A DNA stretch of 64,000 nucleotides, from NCBI GenBank assembly GCA_005804885.1, contig SYOX01000381.1, positions 1 through 64,000 on the forward strand, read 5' to 3'. Source of the stretch: Pseudomonadota bacterium (GTDB lineage: Bacteria; Myxococcota_A; Bradymonadia; Bradymonadales; GCA-2716585). The first letter of the stretch is position 1. Each line of letters starts with the position of its first letter. Made by a program: the position numbers and the translations under genes. The notes under the pieces are model-generated. The model was not told the origin of the DNA. It did no database searches and worked only from the letters and a program-made list of their open reading frames with translations. Shown piece after piece: positions 27,397-35,746 of this stretch.

Positions 27397-27873
27397 ATGC
27401 ACCCGAACCAGGAGCTCCTGAAGCGCTTCTACACGGCCTTCCAGAAGCGCGATCACGCCGGCATGGCCGCCTGCTACCACCCCGAGATCGAGTTCTCCGA
27501 CCCGGTCTTCAAGGATCTCAAGGGCTTCAAGGCCGGCGCGATGTGGCACATGCTCTGCGAGCGGGGCAAGGATCTGGTCATCGAGTTCTCCGACCTCAGC
27601 GCCGACGACACCACTGGCCGTGCCCACTGGGAGGCCCACTACACCTTCAGCGTCACCGGCCAGAAGGTCCACAACCGCATCGACGCCTCCTTCGAGTTCA
27701 AGGACGGCAAGATCATCCGGCACACCGACGACTTCAACCTGACCGCCTGGGCCGGCATGGCCCTCGGCCTCAAGGGCAAGCTGCTCGGCTGGGCGCCCCC
27801 CGTCCAGAACGCCATCCGCAAGAACGCCCTCGGCGGCCTCGACCAGTTCATCGCCAGGAACAACCTCTCCTGA
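27397..27873 (+). CDS. NTF2-like/SnoaL-like protein
   Basis: This 158-residue protein has the SnoaL/NTF2-like layout: ELLKRFYTAFQKRDHAGMAA in the first helix, CYHPEIEFSDPVF, then the strands HWEAHYTFS, VHNRIDASFEFKDGKI and RHTDDFN. Such cone-shaped proteins are isomerase-like enzymes or ligand binders; the reaction here cannot be deduced. No signal peptide is present. The ATG at 27397 has GAGGG upstream; an in-frame TTG five codons earlier is less likely. It follows the giant lipoprotein gene by 96 bp. Confidence 0.88.
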   Translation: MHPNQELLKRFYTAFQKRDHAGMAACYHPEIEFSDPVFKDLKGFKAGAMWHMLCERGKDLVIEFSDLSADDTTGRAHWEAHYTFSVTGQKVHNRIDASFEFKDGKIIRHTDDFNLTAWAGMALGLKGKLLGWAPPVQNAIRKNALGGLDQFIARNNLS

Positions 27874-27967
27874 CTCCCCCACCCGCTGGCCGCGCCGGAC
27901 CACGGCGCGGCCCACCACGGCGGCCCGAAGCGCCGCCCCAACCCCCGCTGAGGAAACGCGAGGCACC

Positions 27968-28768
27968 TTGGATCTCAAAGCCCTGCTCGAAACCCTCCGC
28001 GCCTTGTATCACGACCCCCTCGACGATGAGATCGCCGCCCTCCCTCGCCAGCGGCCCGGCCGCATCTCCGGCTCCGCCCGCGATCTCCTCGACGCCCTCT
28101 CCCAATGGCCCCACGCCAGGCTCCCCGAGGTCGCCCTCGACGCGCTGCAAGCCCTCCTGACGACCTCGGGCCACGCCGCCCTCTGGACTCGACAACTCAA
28201 GGATCTCGGCTACATCTTGACCGACGTCGTCCTGACCGACCCCCTCGATCCCGACGGAGACGTCGACCGAGGCGACGCCAGGAGCCGCGCCCTCCCCTTC
28301 CGCCGCGATCTCGCCGCTCAGATCCCGCTCACCGAGCAGGCCCTGATCTGCGCCATCGAGTTCGCGCGCGGCACCCTCGAAGCCCGCGGCGAGGAGGCCG
28401 CCCGGCTCGTAAAGCGAGCGCTCGGCTCACGCGGCCTCTACCTCTCCACCGACGAGCTGAGCGTCTCCGTCACCTCCAACGCCGACGAGGGCGAGGCGAC
28501 CGAAGACCTCCAGAGCTGGTTCAGGGACTGGTTCTTGCGCGACGGCCGACCCGAGCACCTCGAGATCATCTGCGTGGTCACCCCGCCCGCCATGGAGACT
28601 CGCCGCGTCGTCCTCCACGAGGACACCGCCATCGAGCTGATCTTCGATCTCAGGATCGCGCGCGAGGGCGACGGCGTCGTGATCGGCCCCGTCCAACTCC
28701 AGGACTGGGACGTGGACAACTACGTCGAAGAGGTCACCGAAGACGACGTTGGCTTCTATTACGACTGA
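27968..28768 (+). CDS. Hypothetical protein with acidic C-terminus
   Basis: This 266-residue soluble protein has no motif I recognise. The first 60 residues are helical (LKALLETLRALYHDPL). The middle contains ICAIEFARGTLEARGEEAAR, and the C-terminal half looks like beta strands ending in an acidic tail (NYVEEVTEDDVGFYYD). The start codon is probably TTG at 27968 with GAGG upstream. Codon use matches the neighbours, so it is likely a real gene, but its role is unknown. It is followed by the repeat-rich gap at 28769-29205. Confidence 0.65.
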   Translation: MDLKALLETLRALYHDPLDDEIAALPRQRPGRISGSARDLLDALSQWPHARLPEVALDALQALLTTSGHAALWTRQLKDLGYILTDVVLTDPLDPDGDVDRGDARSRALPFRRDLAAQIPLTEQALICAIEFARGTLEARGEEAARLVKRALGSRGLYLSTDELSVSVTSNADEGEATEDLQSWFRDWFLRDGRPEHLEIICVVTPPAMETRRVVLHEDTAIELIFDLRIAREGDGVVIGPVQLQDWDVDNYVEEVTEDDVGFYYD

Positions 28769-28788
28769 CCTCCTCGCACTCCAGCCCC

Positions 28789-28888
28789 ACACTCCACCCC
28801 CTGTCCCCCGTGAGCCACTGGCTCCCGAAGGGCACTGCCCTCGCTGCGCAAGGAGGGGGAACGCTCGGATTACGGGCACGGTGGTTCG
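28789..28888 (+). repeat. Palindromic intergenic repeat, copy A (diverged core)
   Basis: It begins CACTCCACCCCCTGTCCCCC and ends TTACGGGCACGGTGGTTCG, like copies B and C. Its centre is different and longer, with an additional CAAGGAGGGGGAACGCTCG segment. It directly abuts copy B in the same orientation. Confidence 0.75.
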
Positions 28889-28957
28889 CACTCCACCCCC
28901 TGTCCCCCTCCTCGTGGAACGAGGAGGGGGGACGCTCGTATTACGGGTGGTGGTGGA
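28889..28957 (+). repeat. Palindromic intergenic repeat, copy B
   Basis: It starts with CACTCCACCCCCTGTC, followed by a perfect 12-bp stem (CCCCCTCCTCGT at 28904-28915 and its complement at 28919-28930) around a GGA loop, then GACGCTCGTATTACGGG. The right end diverges into TGGTGGTGG. Confidence 0.8.
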
Positions 28958-29035
28958 TCGAATCCCGCCCCGGCGACATCACGACCCGCCCCAGGCGGCC
29001 AGCGATCCCGGCAATGGCTCTTGCGGCCCGCCCCC

Positions 29036-29106
29036 CGAACCACCGTGCCCGTAATTCAAGCGTCCCCCCTCCTCGTGGAACGAGGAGGGGGACAGGGGGT
29101 GGAGTG
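29036..29106 (-). repeat. Palindromic intergenic repeat, copy C (inverted)
   Basis: This is the reverse complement of the unit seen in A and B. It begins CGAACCACCGTGCCCGTAAT, holds the same 12-bp stem (29065-29076 with 29080-29091, GGA loop) and ends GACAGGGGGTGGAGTG. B and C together form a large inverted pair of the kind seen in MITE- or REP-like elements. The 78-bp spacer between B and C holds nothing recognisable. Confidence 0.8.
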
Positions 29107-29205
29107 TGCCAACCTGCCCGACCCCTTGCGGGCGCTCGTCGACCTTGCCGGGTCGGATCGGGGCGTGGTATCTCCATGTGAGCGGACACTCACCTTGGGG
29201 GGATC

Positions 29206-30072
29206 ATGGGCGGCGACAAGGCGATAATCACATGCGCGCTGACGGGGGTCTTGACGGACCCGGCGCAGCACCCGGTGCCGGTGACGCCGGCGCAGATGGC
29301 GGCCGAGGCGCGGCGGGCCCACGACGCGGGGGCCTCGGTGATGCACGTCCACTTCAGGCGGCAGGAGCCTGGGATGGGGCGCTTGCCGTCGTGGGATCCG
29401 GACGTGGCCGAGGCGATCTGCGCGGCGATCCGGGCCGAGGTGCCGGAGGTGATCCTGAACCTGACGACGGGGGTGATGGGCGACGACATCAGCGGGCCGA
29501 TGGCGTGCCTGGAGCGGGTCAAGCCGGAGATGGCGGCGATGAACGCCGGCTCGCTCAACTACCTGCGGACCCGCAAGGGGGGCGCGTGGGCGTGGCCGCC
29601 GATGCTCTTTGACAACAGCGTCGAGAAGATCGGGCGGACGCTCAAGGTGATGGACGCGCTGGAGGTCGTGCCGGAGTGCGAGTGCTTCGACACGGGGATC
29701 GTGCGCTCGGTGGGGATGTTCCAGGAGGTCGGTATCCTCAAGGCGCCCTCGCACATCTCGCTGGTGATGGGAGTCGCCAGCGGGATGCCGGCCCGCGCGG
29801 ATCTGCTGCCCATCCTGGTCGACGAGATGCCTGCCGGGAGCCGGTGGCAGTCCATCGTGATCGGTCGCCAGGAGGTCTGGCCTGTTCATGCGCGCACGGC
29901 GGAGCTGGGCGGGCATCTCAGGACGGGGGTCGAGGACACCTTCTATCTGCCGGACGGGGCGCACGTGGACGGCAACGGGCCGCTCATCGAGGCGCTGGCG
30001 AGGGTGGCGCGGGAGGCGGGCCGCGAGCCGGCCACCTGCGCCGAGGCCCGAGCGATGATCCTGGGGCACTGA
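29206..30072 (+). CDS. BKACE-family beta-keto acid cleavage enzyme (DUF849)
   Basis: This 288-residue protein belongs to the family of 3-keto-5-aminohexanoate cleavage enzyme. These are TIM-barrel, Zn-dependent enzymes that condense a beta-keto acid with acetyl-CoA and release acetoacetate. Visible marks are AIITCALTG at the N-terminus, the metal-binding HVH pair at H47/H49 (GASVMHVHFR), NLTTG, and GHLRTGVEDTFYLPDG, with the conserved Glu, near residue 240. The length fits the family. The true substrate varies within the family and is unknown here. The stop codon shares one base with the next start, so the HD-domain gene is probably co-translated. Confidence 0.92.
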   Translation: MGGDKAIITCALTGVLTDPAQHPVPVTPAQMAAEARRAHDAGASVMHVHFRRQEPGMGRLPSWDPDVAEAICAAIRAEVPEVILNLTTGVMGDDISGPMACLERVKPEMAAMNAGSLNYLRTRKGGAWAWPPMLFDNSVEKIGRTLKVMDALEVVPECECFDTGIVRSVGMFQEVGILKAPSHISLVMGVASGMPARADLLPILVDEMPAGSRWQSIVIGRQEVWPVHARTAELGGHLRTGVEDTFYLPDGAHVDGNGPLIEALARVAREAGREPATCAEARAMILGH

Positions 30073-31472
30073 TGGCGGCGCGAATCCCTGAGCTCGGCCA
30101 GGGGGCCGGGCAGGTCCATGTGCGGCTGCCGCCGACCACCAGCGTGCCGATGACGCCGCGCACGATGGCGATCGTCGATCACCCGGCCTTCCAGCGGCTG
30201 CGCCAGGTCACCCAGCTCGGCCCGACCCACATGGTCTACCCCGGCGCGGTCCACACGCGCTTTGAGCACTCGCTGGGGGTCTTCTTCACCGCCGGCCAGT
30301 ACCTCAACCACCTGCTCGAAGTGCCGGCCTTCGCCGAGCGGGTCGACGAGGCGGACCTGCTGACGGTCCTGGCCGCCGCGCTCCTGCACGACATCGGGCA
30401 TTACCCGATGGCCCACTCGCTCGAGGCGCTGCACCTCAAGGGCAACGACACGCCGAGGCACGAGGACATCGCCGCCGACATCATCCGAGGCGATCTGCCC
30501 CGGTGGCGCGGGGATCGGAGCCTGGCCGAGATCCTGTCGGAGCAATGGGGGATCGATCCTGAGCGGGTGATCGCCTTCATCGCGCGGCCGAGGGGCAGCC
30601 ACGGGCGGGACGTGGACGCGCTGCTGGCCTCGATCATCTCCTCGGGGATCGACGCGGACAAGATGGACTACCTGGGCCGCGACAGCCTCCACATGGGGGT
30701 CCCCTACGGGCGCAACTACGACCGCCAGCGGCTGCTCGACAGCCTGACGGTGGCCGAGGACGGGCGCTCCATCGCGGTGACGGCCAAGGGGCGTACCCCC
30801 GCGGAGATATTCATCTTTTGCCGCTACACGATGTTCTCGGAGGCCTACTGGCACCACACCGTCCGCTCGGTCAGCGCCATGGTGGAGGCCTCCATGGCCG
30901 ACCTCCAGCGCTGCGGCGTGCTGCCCGACGACAGGCTCCAGCTCGTCGACGACCTGCTCGGCCGCGCCGACGCCGCCATGCTCGACTGGCTCATGTCGCT
31001 GGCCCCGGCCGACAGCGACGCGCGCCGCATCCTCGGCGGCATGACCGGCCACCGCCGCGCCCTCTACAAGCGGGTCGTGACCTTGAGCCGGCTCTTCGAC
31101 GAGCCGCGCACGACCGCCGCCTACGAGCACCTCATGGGCCTGGACAGCGCGGGCCTGCGGCAAGTCACCGAGGCGCTGCGGCGGGCCGTTCGGGAGGATC
31201 TCGGGATCGACATCCCCGAGGGCGGCCTCGTCATCGACACGCCCCCTCGGGACAAGGATCACTTCGAGGACGTCGAGGTCGCCTTCCCGGCGCTGGCCGG
31301 CCACCGCAGGCGGCGGCTGACGGACATCAGCGCCGTCGTCCGCGCGATCTCAGGCGACTTCCTCAAGGTGGTCAAGAAGGTGCGCGTCTTCGTCGCGCCG
31401 GAGTTCGCCGAAGGCCTGCGATCCCGCCAGGATCGCCTTGAGGAGATCTTCCTCGGCGCGATCCTCCCCTGA
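30072..31472 (+). CDS. HD-domain phosphohydrolase (SAMHD1/dNTPase-like)
   Basis: This 466-residue protein starts with a stretch typical of SAMHD1-like hydrolases: HPAFQRLRQVTQLGP, then VHTRFEHSLGVF, the HD pair in LLHDIGHYPMAHSLE, and DADKMDYLGRD carrying the distal metal-binding Asp. These four parts make up the H...HD...D metal site. Relatives hydrolyse dNTPs or other phosphate esters in the cytoplasm. The C-terminal half is helical and poorly conserved. Its translational coupling to a BKACE enzyme is not an arrangement I know. The start ATG overlaps the preceding stop (TGATG). Confidence 0.88.
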   Translation: MAARIPELGQGAGQVHVRLPPTTSVPMTPRTMAIVDHPAFQRLRQVTQLGPTHMVYPGAVHTRFEHSLGVFFTAGQYLNHLLEVPAFAERVDEADLLTVLAAALLHDIGHYPMAHSLEALHLKGNDTPRHEDIAADIIRGDLPRWRGDRSLAEILSEQWGIDPERVIAFIARPRGSHGRDVDALLASIISSGIDADKMDYLGRDSLHMGVPYGRNYDRQRLLDSLTVAEDGRSIAVTAKGRTPAEIFIFCRYTMFSEAYWHHTVRSVSAMVEASMADLQRCGVLPDDRLQLVDDLLGRADAAMLDWLMSLAPADSDARRILGGMTGHRRALYKRVVTLSRLFDEPRTTAAYEHLMGLDSAGLRQVTEALRRAVREDLGIDIPEGGLVIDTPPRDKDHFEDVEVAFPALAGHRRRRLTDISAVVRAISGDFLKVVKKVRVFVAPEFAEGLRSRQDRLEEIFLGAILP

Positions 31473-31565
31473 TCCCTCCGACCGGCACATCGACCAGGAC
31501 GCTCCAGCCGCGGCGAAGCACATCAAGATGCCAACTCGCCGATCTCGACAGGATCGCTGGCGAGG

Positions 31566-32309
31566 TTACTGGCGCTGGTATGCGCCGTCGAGGGGGACGA
31601 GCTGATCGCCGATGAGGGTGAAGTCGCCGCGCAGGTCGCCGGAGAGGGTGAAGGTCGCGCCATCGTCGGCGGCCACCCAGGTCAGCGTGCCGTCCTCGAC
31701 GACGGGGGGCTCGGCGGCGCCGTCTGGGCCGCCGCGCTCGGTGGAGGTCCGCACGGCGCCGCGGCCCGTGGCGTCGAAGGTCACGGCGCGCTCGGTGTGC
31801 GAGGAGAGGATGAGCTCGCCGCCGGCCCCCGCCGTCTCGACGGTCCTGCTCGTCTCCCAGGCCCCCTCGATCCCGGCCCCCGAAGCCTCCCCGACGCGGG
31901 CGAGGACGCCGCTGATGACGAGGCGGTCGGCGTCGACGAAGATGGCCTCGGTGCTGCGGCCGGCGGCGTGGGTCTGGACGAGGGTGTGAGGGCGGTCGAG
32001 CGCCCACGCTCCCTCCTGGACGAAGGGCGTGGCGCCGAAGTCCTGCTCGACGCGGTAGGCGCCGTCGGCCTGGAAGGTCGCGGTGACGGGCGAGACGGGA
32101 TCTTCAATGAGCCACTGGCCGACCAGGAGCGCCCGCTCGCCGGGCGGCGCGGCCCCCTCCCCTTCCTCGCCGCAGCCGAGGGTCGCGGCGCCGATCGCGG
32201 CGAGCGCGAGGGCGAGGGCGAGGCGGCGCTGAAGGGCGCGGTCGAGGGTGAGGGGGGCCCTGGGCGGTGCCGAGGCCAGCGGGGCGCGGGCATGAAGGGG
32301 GAGGATCAC
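31566..32309 (-). CDS. Lipoprotein with beta-rich, lipocalin-like body
   Basis: This 247-residue protein has a basic N-terminus, the hydrophobic run LALALALAAIGAATLGC with lipobox TLGC near residue 46, and an EEGEG linker. The body has alternating beta motifs (LVGQWLIEDPVSPVTATFQA, GAYRVEQDF, GAWALDRPHTLV, DGTLTWVAADDGATFTLSG), similar to small lipocalin-like proteins that begin with GxW. No function is assignable. It overlaps the end of the adenosine deaminase gene by 4 bp, so the two probably share a transcript. Confidence 0.7.
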   Translation of the reverse strand: MILPLHARAPLASAPPRAPLTLDRALQRRLALALALAAIGAATLGCGEEGEGAAPPGERALLVGQWLIEDPVSPVTATFQADGAYRVEQDFGATPFVQEGAWALDRPHTLVQTHAAGRSTEAIFVDADRLVISGVLARVGEASGAGIEGAWETSRTVETAGAGGELILSSHTERAVTFDATGRGAVRTSTERGGPDGAAEPPVVEDGTLTWVAADDGATFTLSGDLRGDFTLIGDQLVPLDGAYQRQ

Positions 32310-33592
32310 GCGGAGTGCTCCTTGACGATCCCGAAGGTGCGCTCGACGGACTCATAATAGTCAATGATGCCGCGGACATAGTTGCGTTTTTCGAGGTAGG
32401 AGCCGGGGAAGAAGGAGCGCTTGAAGCCGTAGATGATGCAGTGCTTGAGGTCGTTGGCCGAGAGGCCGAAGTGCTTGACGGCCAGCATGAGCTCAGCGGT
32501 CATCGTGGTGTTGGAGACGAGGCGGTTGTCGGTGCAGAAGGTGGCGGAGAGCTTGTGGCGGAGCATCTCGCCGAAGGCGTGGTGGTCGATGCTCTTGAGG
32601 TTGGGGTTGGTCTGGAGGTTGCTGGTGATGCAGACCTCGATGGTGATGCGGCGGTCGGCGATGTACTCGCTGAGTTCTTGAATGTAGGCCTGCTTGTCCC
32701 GGATGGAGCGGTCGCCGATGGTCCACGGGCTGAAGAGGTTGAAGCCGTGGCCGATGCGGTCGGCATGAAGATCCGTAATGGCCTGGAAGATCGACTCCGG
32801 GCCGTAGGCCTCGCCGGCATGAACGGTCTTCTTGAGGAAGTGCTTGTGGGCGTAGGCGTAGGCCTGGGTGTGGTCCTCGGCGGGGTAGCCGTCCTCGCGG
32901 CCGGCCAGATCGAAGCCGACGATGGGCAGGCCGTACTCGCGCTTGATGCCGACGGTGGCCCGGGCCAGCTCCAGCGAGGCCATCCCGTAGATGGAGCGCT
33001 CGGGGGCGTAGGGGTGGACCTTCATCATGCTGGCGTAATACTTCGAGAAGTGCTCGTTGAAGTAGCGCATGGCGCAGACGATGATGCCGTACTCGAAGCC
33101 GGGCTCCTGGCCGGTGCGGACGGCGTCGGTGCGGTTGAACTCGTCCTTGGCGCGCTTGAAGCCGCGGTGGACGGAGAGCAGCACGCGCTCGATGTCCAGG
33201 TCCGGGTGCATGTGGAGCTGGGGCGCGAAGCGGGGCTCGATGTACCGGACGCCCTCGTTGATGTTGTCCCAGGCCAGCTCATAGGCCACCTGCTCAAGAG
33301 CCTCCTCGTCCTGGAGGACGGCGCAGGTGAAGGCAAAGCCGTGGAGGTATTCGGCCAGGCTCGTGTAGCGCTCCTTGAAGACGGTGTCCTTGAGGCCCTC
33401 CTCGGTGAAGGAGGGCAAGGTCACCTTTCGGTCCTTGGCCAGCTCGATGAGGGTGCCAAGCCGGAGGGATCCGTCGATGTGGACGTGCAGATCGGTCTTG
33501 GGCAGGGCGGCGATGAACTCTTCGGTGATGGGTTGGTTCACGTTGCGCTCGTCGTTGAGGTTCCGGGTGGGTGTGCGGCGCCGAAGGGTCAC
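32306..33592 (-). CDS. add: Adenosine deaminase
   Basis: This 428-residue member of the adenosine/AMP deaminase family converts adenosine to inosine in purine salvage. Visible active-site parts are KTDLHVHIDGSL with the Zn ligands H36 and H38, the substrate loop YIEPRFAPQLH, TVHAGEAYGPES with a Zn-ligand His and the catalytic Glu, DRIGHG, CITSNLQTN, and TDNRL where family members have the final Zn-binding Asp. It is longer than E. coli Add (333 residues), with insertions in the middle. The start is taken at GTG 33592; a GTG at the VNQPIT position is an alternative. Confidence 0.9.
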   Translation of the reverse strand: MTLRRRTPTRNLNDERNVNQPITEEFIAALPKTDLHVHIDGSLRLGTLIELAKDRKVTLPSFTEEGLKDTVFKERYTSLAEYLHGFAFTCAVLQDEEALEQVAYELAWDNINEGVRYIEPRFAPQLHMHPDLDIERVLLSVHRGFKRAKDEFNRTDAVRTGQEPGFEYGIIVCAMRYFNEHFSKYYASMMKVHPYAPERSIYGMASLELARATVGIKREYGLPIVGFDLAGREDGYPAEDHTQAYAYAHKHFLKKTVHAGEAYGPESIFQAITDLHADRIGHGFNLFSPWTIGDRSIRDKQAYIQELSEYIADRRITIEVCITSNLQTNPNLKSIDHHAFGEMLRHKLSATFCTDNRLVSNTTMTAELMLAVKHFGLSANDLKHCIIYGFKRSFFPGSYLEKRNYVRGIIDYYESVERTFGIVKEHSA

Positions 33593-33675
33593 CCGCGATC
33601 ACCATCATAGAAGATGCGCCCGAGGCCGCACAAGGCGCACGGCGAGGGCGCGCAGGGTTGAGGCGCGCAGGAGGG

Positions 33676-34785
33676 CTATCCGTCCTCGTTGGTCTGGGGT
33701 TGGAGGAGCGACATCTGAGGATCGCGGGGCGCGCGGCGGAGCTTGTCGCGAGGGTCGACGCGGGTCGCCTCGGCGCGTGGAGCCTCAACGCGGGTCGTCT
33801 CGGCACGGGTCGTCTCGGCACGGGTCGCCTCGACACGTCGCGCTTCGGCGCGGGGGGTCTCGGCGCGGGACGCCTCGGCACGGGACGCCTCAGCACGGGA
33901 CGCCTCAGCGCGGGACGCCTCGGCGCGGGACGCCTCAGCGCGGAGCGGAGGCCGGTGGTGCTCGGGAGGGGGCGCCTCGGTCTCGGGGGGCGGATCAAGG
34001 GGCGGCAGCCCCTCGGGTGGCGAGCCGTGGACCCAGGCGACCTGTCGGATGCGGCTGATGCGAAAGACTCTGTCGTCCTGGCGCTTGTGGCAGTAGGCGT
34101 GGAGGTATTTTTCGGCCTCCATGCGCAGGGGGGTCACCTTTCGGCGGGTCAGCTCGACGCGGCCGCCGGTGAAGTACTGCAGGATGACGTCGCGGCGCAG
34201 CGCGATGGCCTTTTCGAGGGTGACCATGACGCCGTGGTTGGGGGCGCTCTGGTCTTCGTCGTGGGAGGGGGTCGCCTCGGCCATGCCTGGGTCGATGCTC
34301 TGCCCGAGCCACTCGAAGATCTCGTAGGCTTCGACCTCGATGGCCATGGCCTCCTGGTGATCGAAGCCGGCCAGGAGTCGATCAAGGGGCTCGCGCAGCG
34401 CTCGGGCGGGCACCTGGGCGCCGCCGTGTCGGCGGATCTGCTCCAGGACGAGGCAGGCCAGGGCGAGCGCGCCGCGCTCGTCGGCGGGATCGGACCTGAA
34501 GGCGGCGAAGCTGGTCTTGAAGCGCAGGGCGTCTTCGTGGGTGGCGCGGCCGGGGGCCTCCTTGAGACGCTCGGTGACTCTCCCGCGGATGGTGGGGATG
34601 GAGGCCGCGGTGGCGGGGATCTCGGCGCTGTCGGTGTGCGCGGGATCCTTGGGGGCAAGGGCAATGTTGCGAATGGCCTGGCGAGTCAGGTCGCTGCCCG
34701 GCAGGCGGACCATCGGAGGATCGTCGAAGTCCGATGAGGCGTCGTCGGCGTGGGAGGTCACATTGGGGGTCTTGGGGTCTCTCAT
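33676..34785 (-). CDS. WYL-domain protein with pentapeptide repeat tail
   Basis: This is a 369-residue protein. A helical region (about 80-180) precedes a WYL-like domain at about 195-255, with LEKAIALRRDVILQYFTGG, RRKVTPLRMEAEKYLHAYCH and RVFRISRIRQVAWV. WYL domains sense ligands or nucleic acids and are usually attached to an N-terminal DNA-binding HTH; none is obvious here. The C-terminal 70 or so residues are a run of RAEAS/RAETT pentapeptides, highly charged and probably extended or helical. A transcriptional or stress-response regulator is possible. Confidence 0.75.
   Translation of the reverse strand: MRDPKTPNVTSHADDASSDFDDPPMVRLPGSDLTRQAIRNIALAPKDPAHTDSAEIPATAASIPTIRGRVTERLKEAPGRATHEDALRFKTSFAAFRSDPADERGALALACLVLEQIRRHGGAQVPARALREPLDRLLAGFDHQEAMAIEVEAYEIFEWLGQSIDPGMAEATPSHDEDQSAPNHGVMVTLEKAIALRRDVILQYFTGGRVELTRRKVTPLRMEAEKYLHAYCHKRQDDRVFRISRIRQVAWVHGSPPEGLPPLDPPPETEAPPPEHHRPPLRAEASRAEASRAEASRAEASRAEASRAETPRAEARRVEATRAETTRAETTRVEAPRAEATRVDPRDKLRRAPRDPQMSLLQPQTNEDG
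33755..33945 (-). repeat. 15-bp minisatellite inside the WYL gene
   Basis: About 13 tandem copies of a 15-bp unit read CGGGACGCCTCAGCG-like on the plus strand and encode RAEAS-type pentapeptides in frame. Copies near 33860-33940 are the most uniform, while those near 33760-33850 are more diverged. Copy-number change would keep the reading frame. Confidence 0.85.
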
Positions 34786-34839
34786 GGGTGGGCAAGTCCA
34801 GGTGGGGGGAAGGCCACCGCGCGTCCTTTCTCGGTGAAG

Positions 34840-35586
34840 TTAATACCTCACCTGAGGATCAGCAAGCCAACCCGCGCCACCAGGGGATGGAGCGCCTCCG
34901 AAGCGCCGCCCGCCCTGTCGAATGCGCTCGTCGATGCCCAGGAGCTCGTTGATGATGTCGAGGGCGTACTCGCCGGCGGCCAGGGTCACCTCGAAGCCGA
35001 CGACCCAGCCGAAGGTGTCGCCGGCGAAGGTGCGGTTGACGCCGTCGGCGCGCAGGGCACGGATGTCGGCGGGCTCATTCCAGCGGTCCAGGGTCAGGGC
35101 GACGGCGAAGGCGCCGGTGCGGTAGTAGGTCAGGGCGCCGCCGAAGAAGCCGCCGGCGTCGCCGTCGAGGTCGGCGGTGCCGGCGCGGGCCCAGAGATCG
35201 AGGCTGTGGCGGTGAGGGATGAGGCCGGGGTAGCCGATCCGGCCCTCTCTGAACTCCCAGAGGGTCAGGGCGGGGACGTCGAGGCGCAGGAGGCGGCGCT
35301 CGACGTAGCTCTTGTCCTGGATGGTGGGATCGAGCCGCTGGTCGGGGGTCAGGCCGACGAGGGGCTCGTGGGTGACCATCTCAAGGCTGGTGACGACGCG
35401 GGCGACCCTGAAGTCAAAGGCGGTGCCGATGATGAAGGCGCGCCGGTCGAGGCTCAGATCGACGGTGCCGTCGTCGACGGGGTTGGTGAGGCTGCTGGCG
35501 CCCAGGGTGCCCGCATTGCCGGCCATGATGCAGCCAGGGGCGAGGGCGCCGAGCGCGAGGGTCCACAGGACGAGCCGGCGGCGCAC
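34840..35586 (-). CDS. Putative lipoprotein, beta-rich
   Basis: From a GTG start at 35586 this gives a 248-residue protein beginning MRRRLVLWTLALGALAPGC, a compact lipoprotein signal with lipobox APGC. The body (DLSLDRRAFIIGTAFDFRVA, SLDLWARAGTADLDGDAGG, GGALTYYRTGAFAVALTLD) looks like beta strands of a small barrel or sandwich. The frame is open up to 35817 but that extension is low-complexity and overlaps the OmpA-like gene; a TTG at 35664 is another possible start. No function can be named. Confidence 0.65.
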   Translation of the reverse strand: MRRRLVLWTLALGALAPGCIMAGNAGTLGASSLTNPVDDGTVDLSLDRRAFIIGTAFDFRVARVVTSLEMVTHEPLVGLTPDQRLDPTIQDKSYVERRLLRLDVPALTLWEFREGRIGYPGLIPHRHSLDLWARAGTADLDGDAGGFFGGALTYYRTGAFAVALTLDRWNEPADIRALRADGVNRTFAGDTFGWVVGFEVTLAAGEYALDIINELLGIDERIRQGGRRFGGAPSPGGAGWLADPQVRY

Positions 35587-35746
35587 GCAGGCGAGCCCTG
35601 GAGGCCCGTCGTGAGGAGCGTCTAGACGGAGGGGATGAGAGCGTGGTGATGTGGGCGTAATCAAGGCCTTGGCCCCTCGCTGACGTCCGGCGGCAGGGTC
35701 AGGATAGGGGCAAAGGGGGCGCGGCACCAGAAAGGGGGTCGGCGGG

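Noticed and set aside
28789-29106. CRISPR array
   Set aside because: Only three copies, one inverted and two abutting without spacers; the layout fits a palindromic mobile-like element instead.
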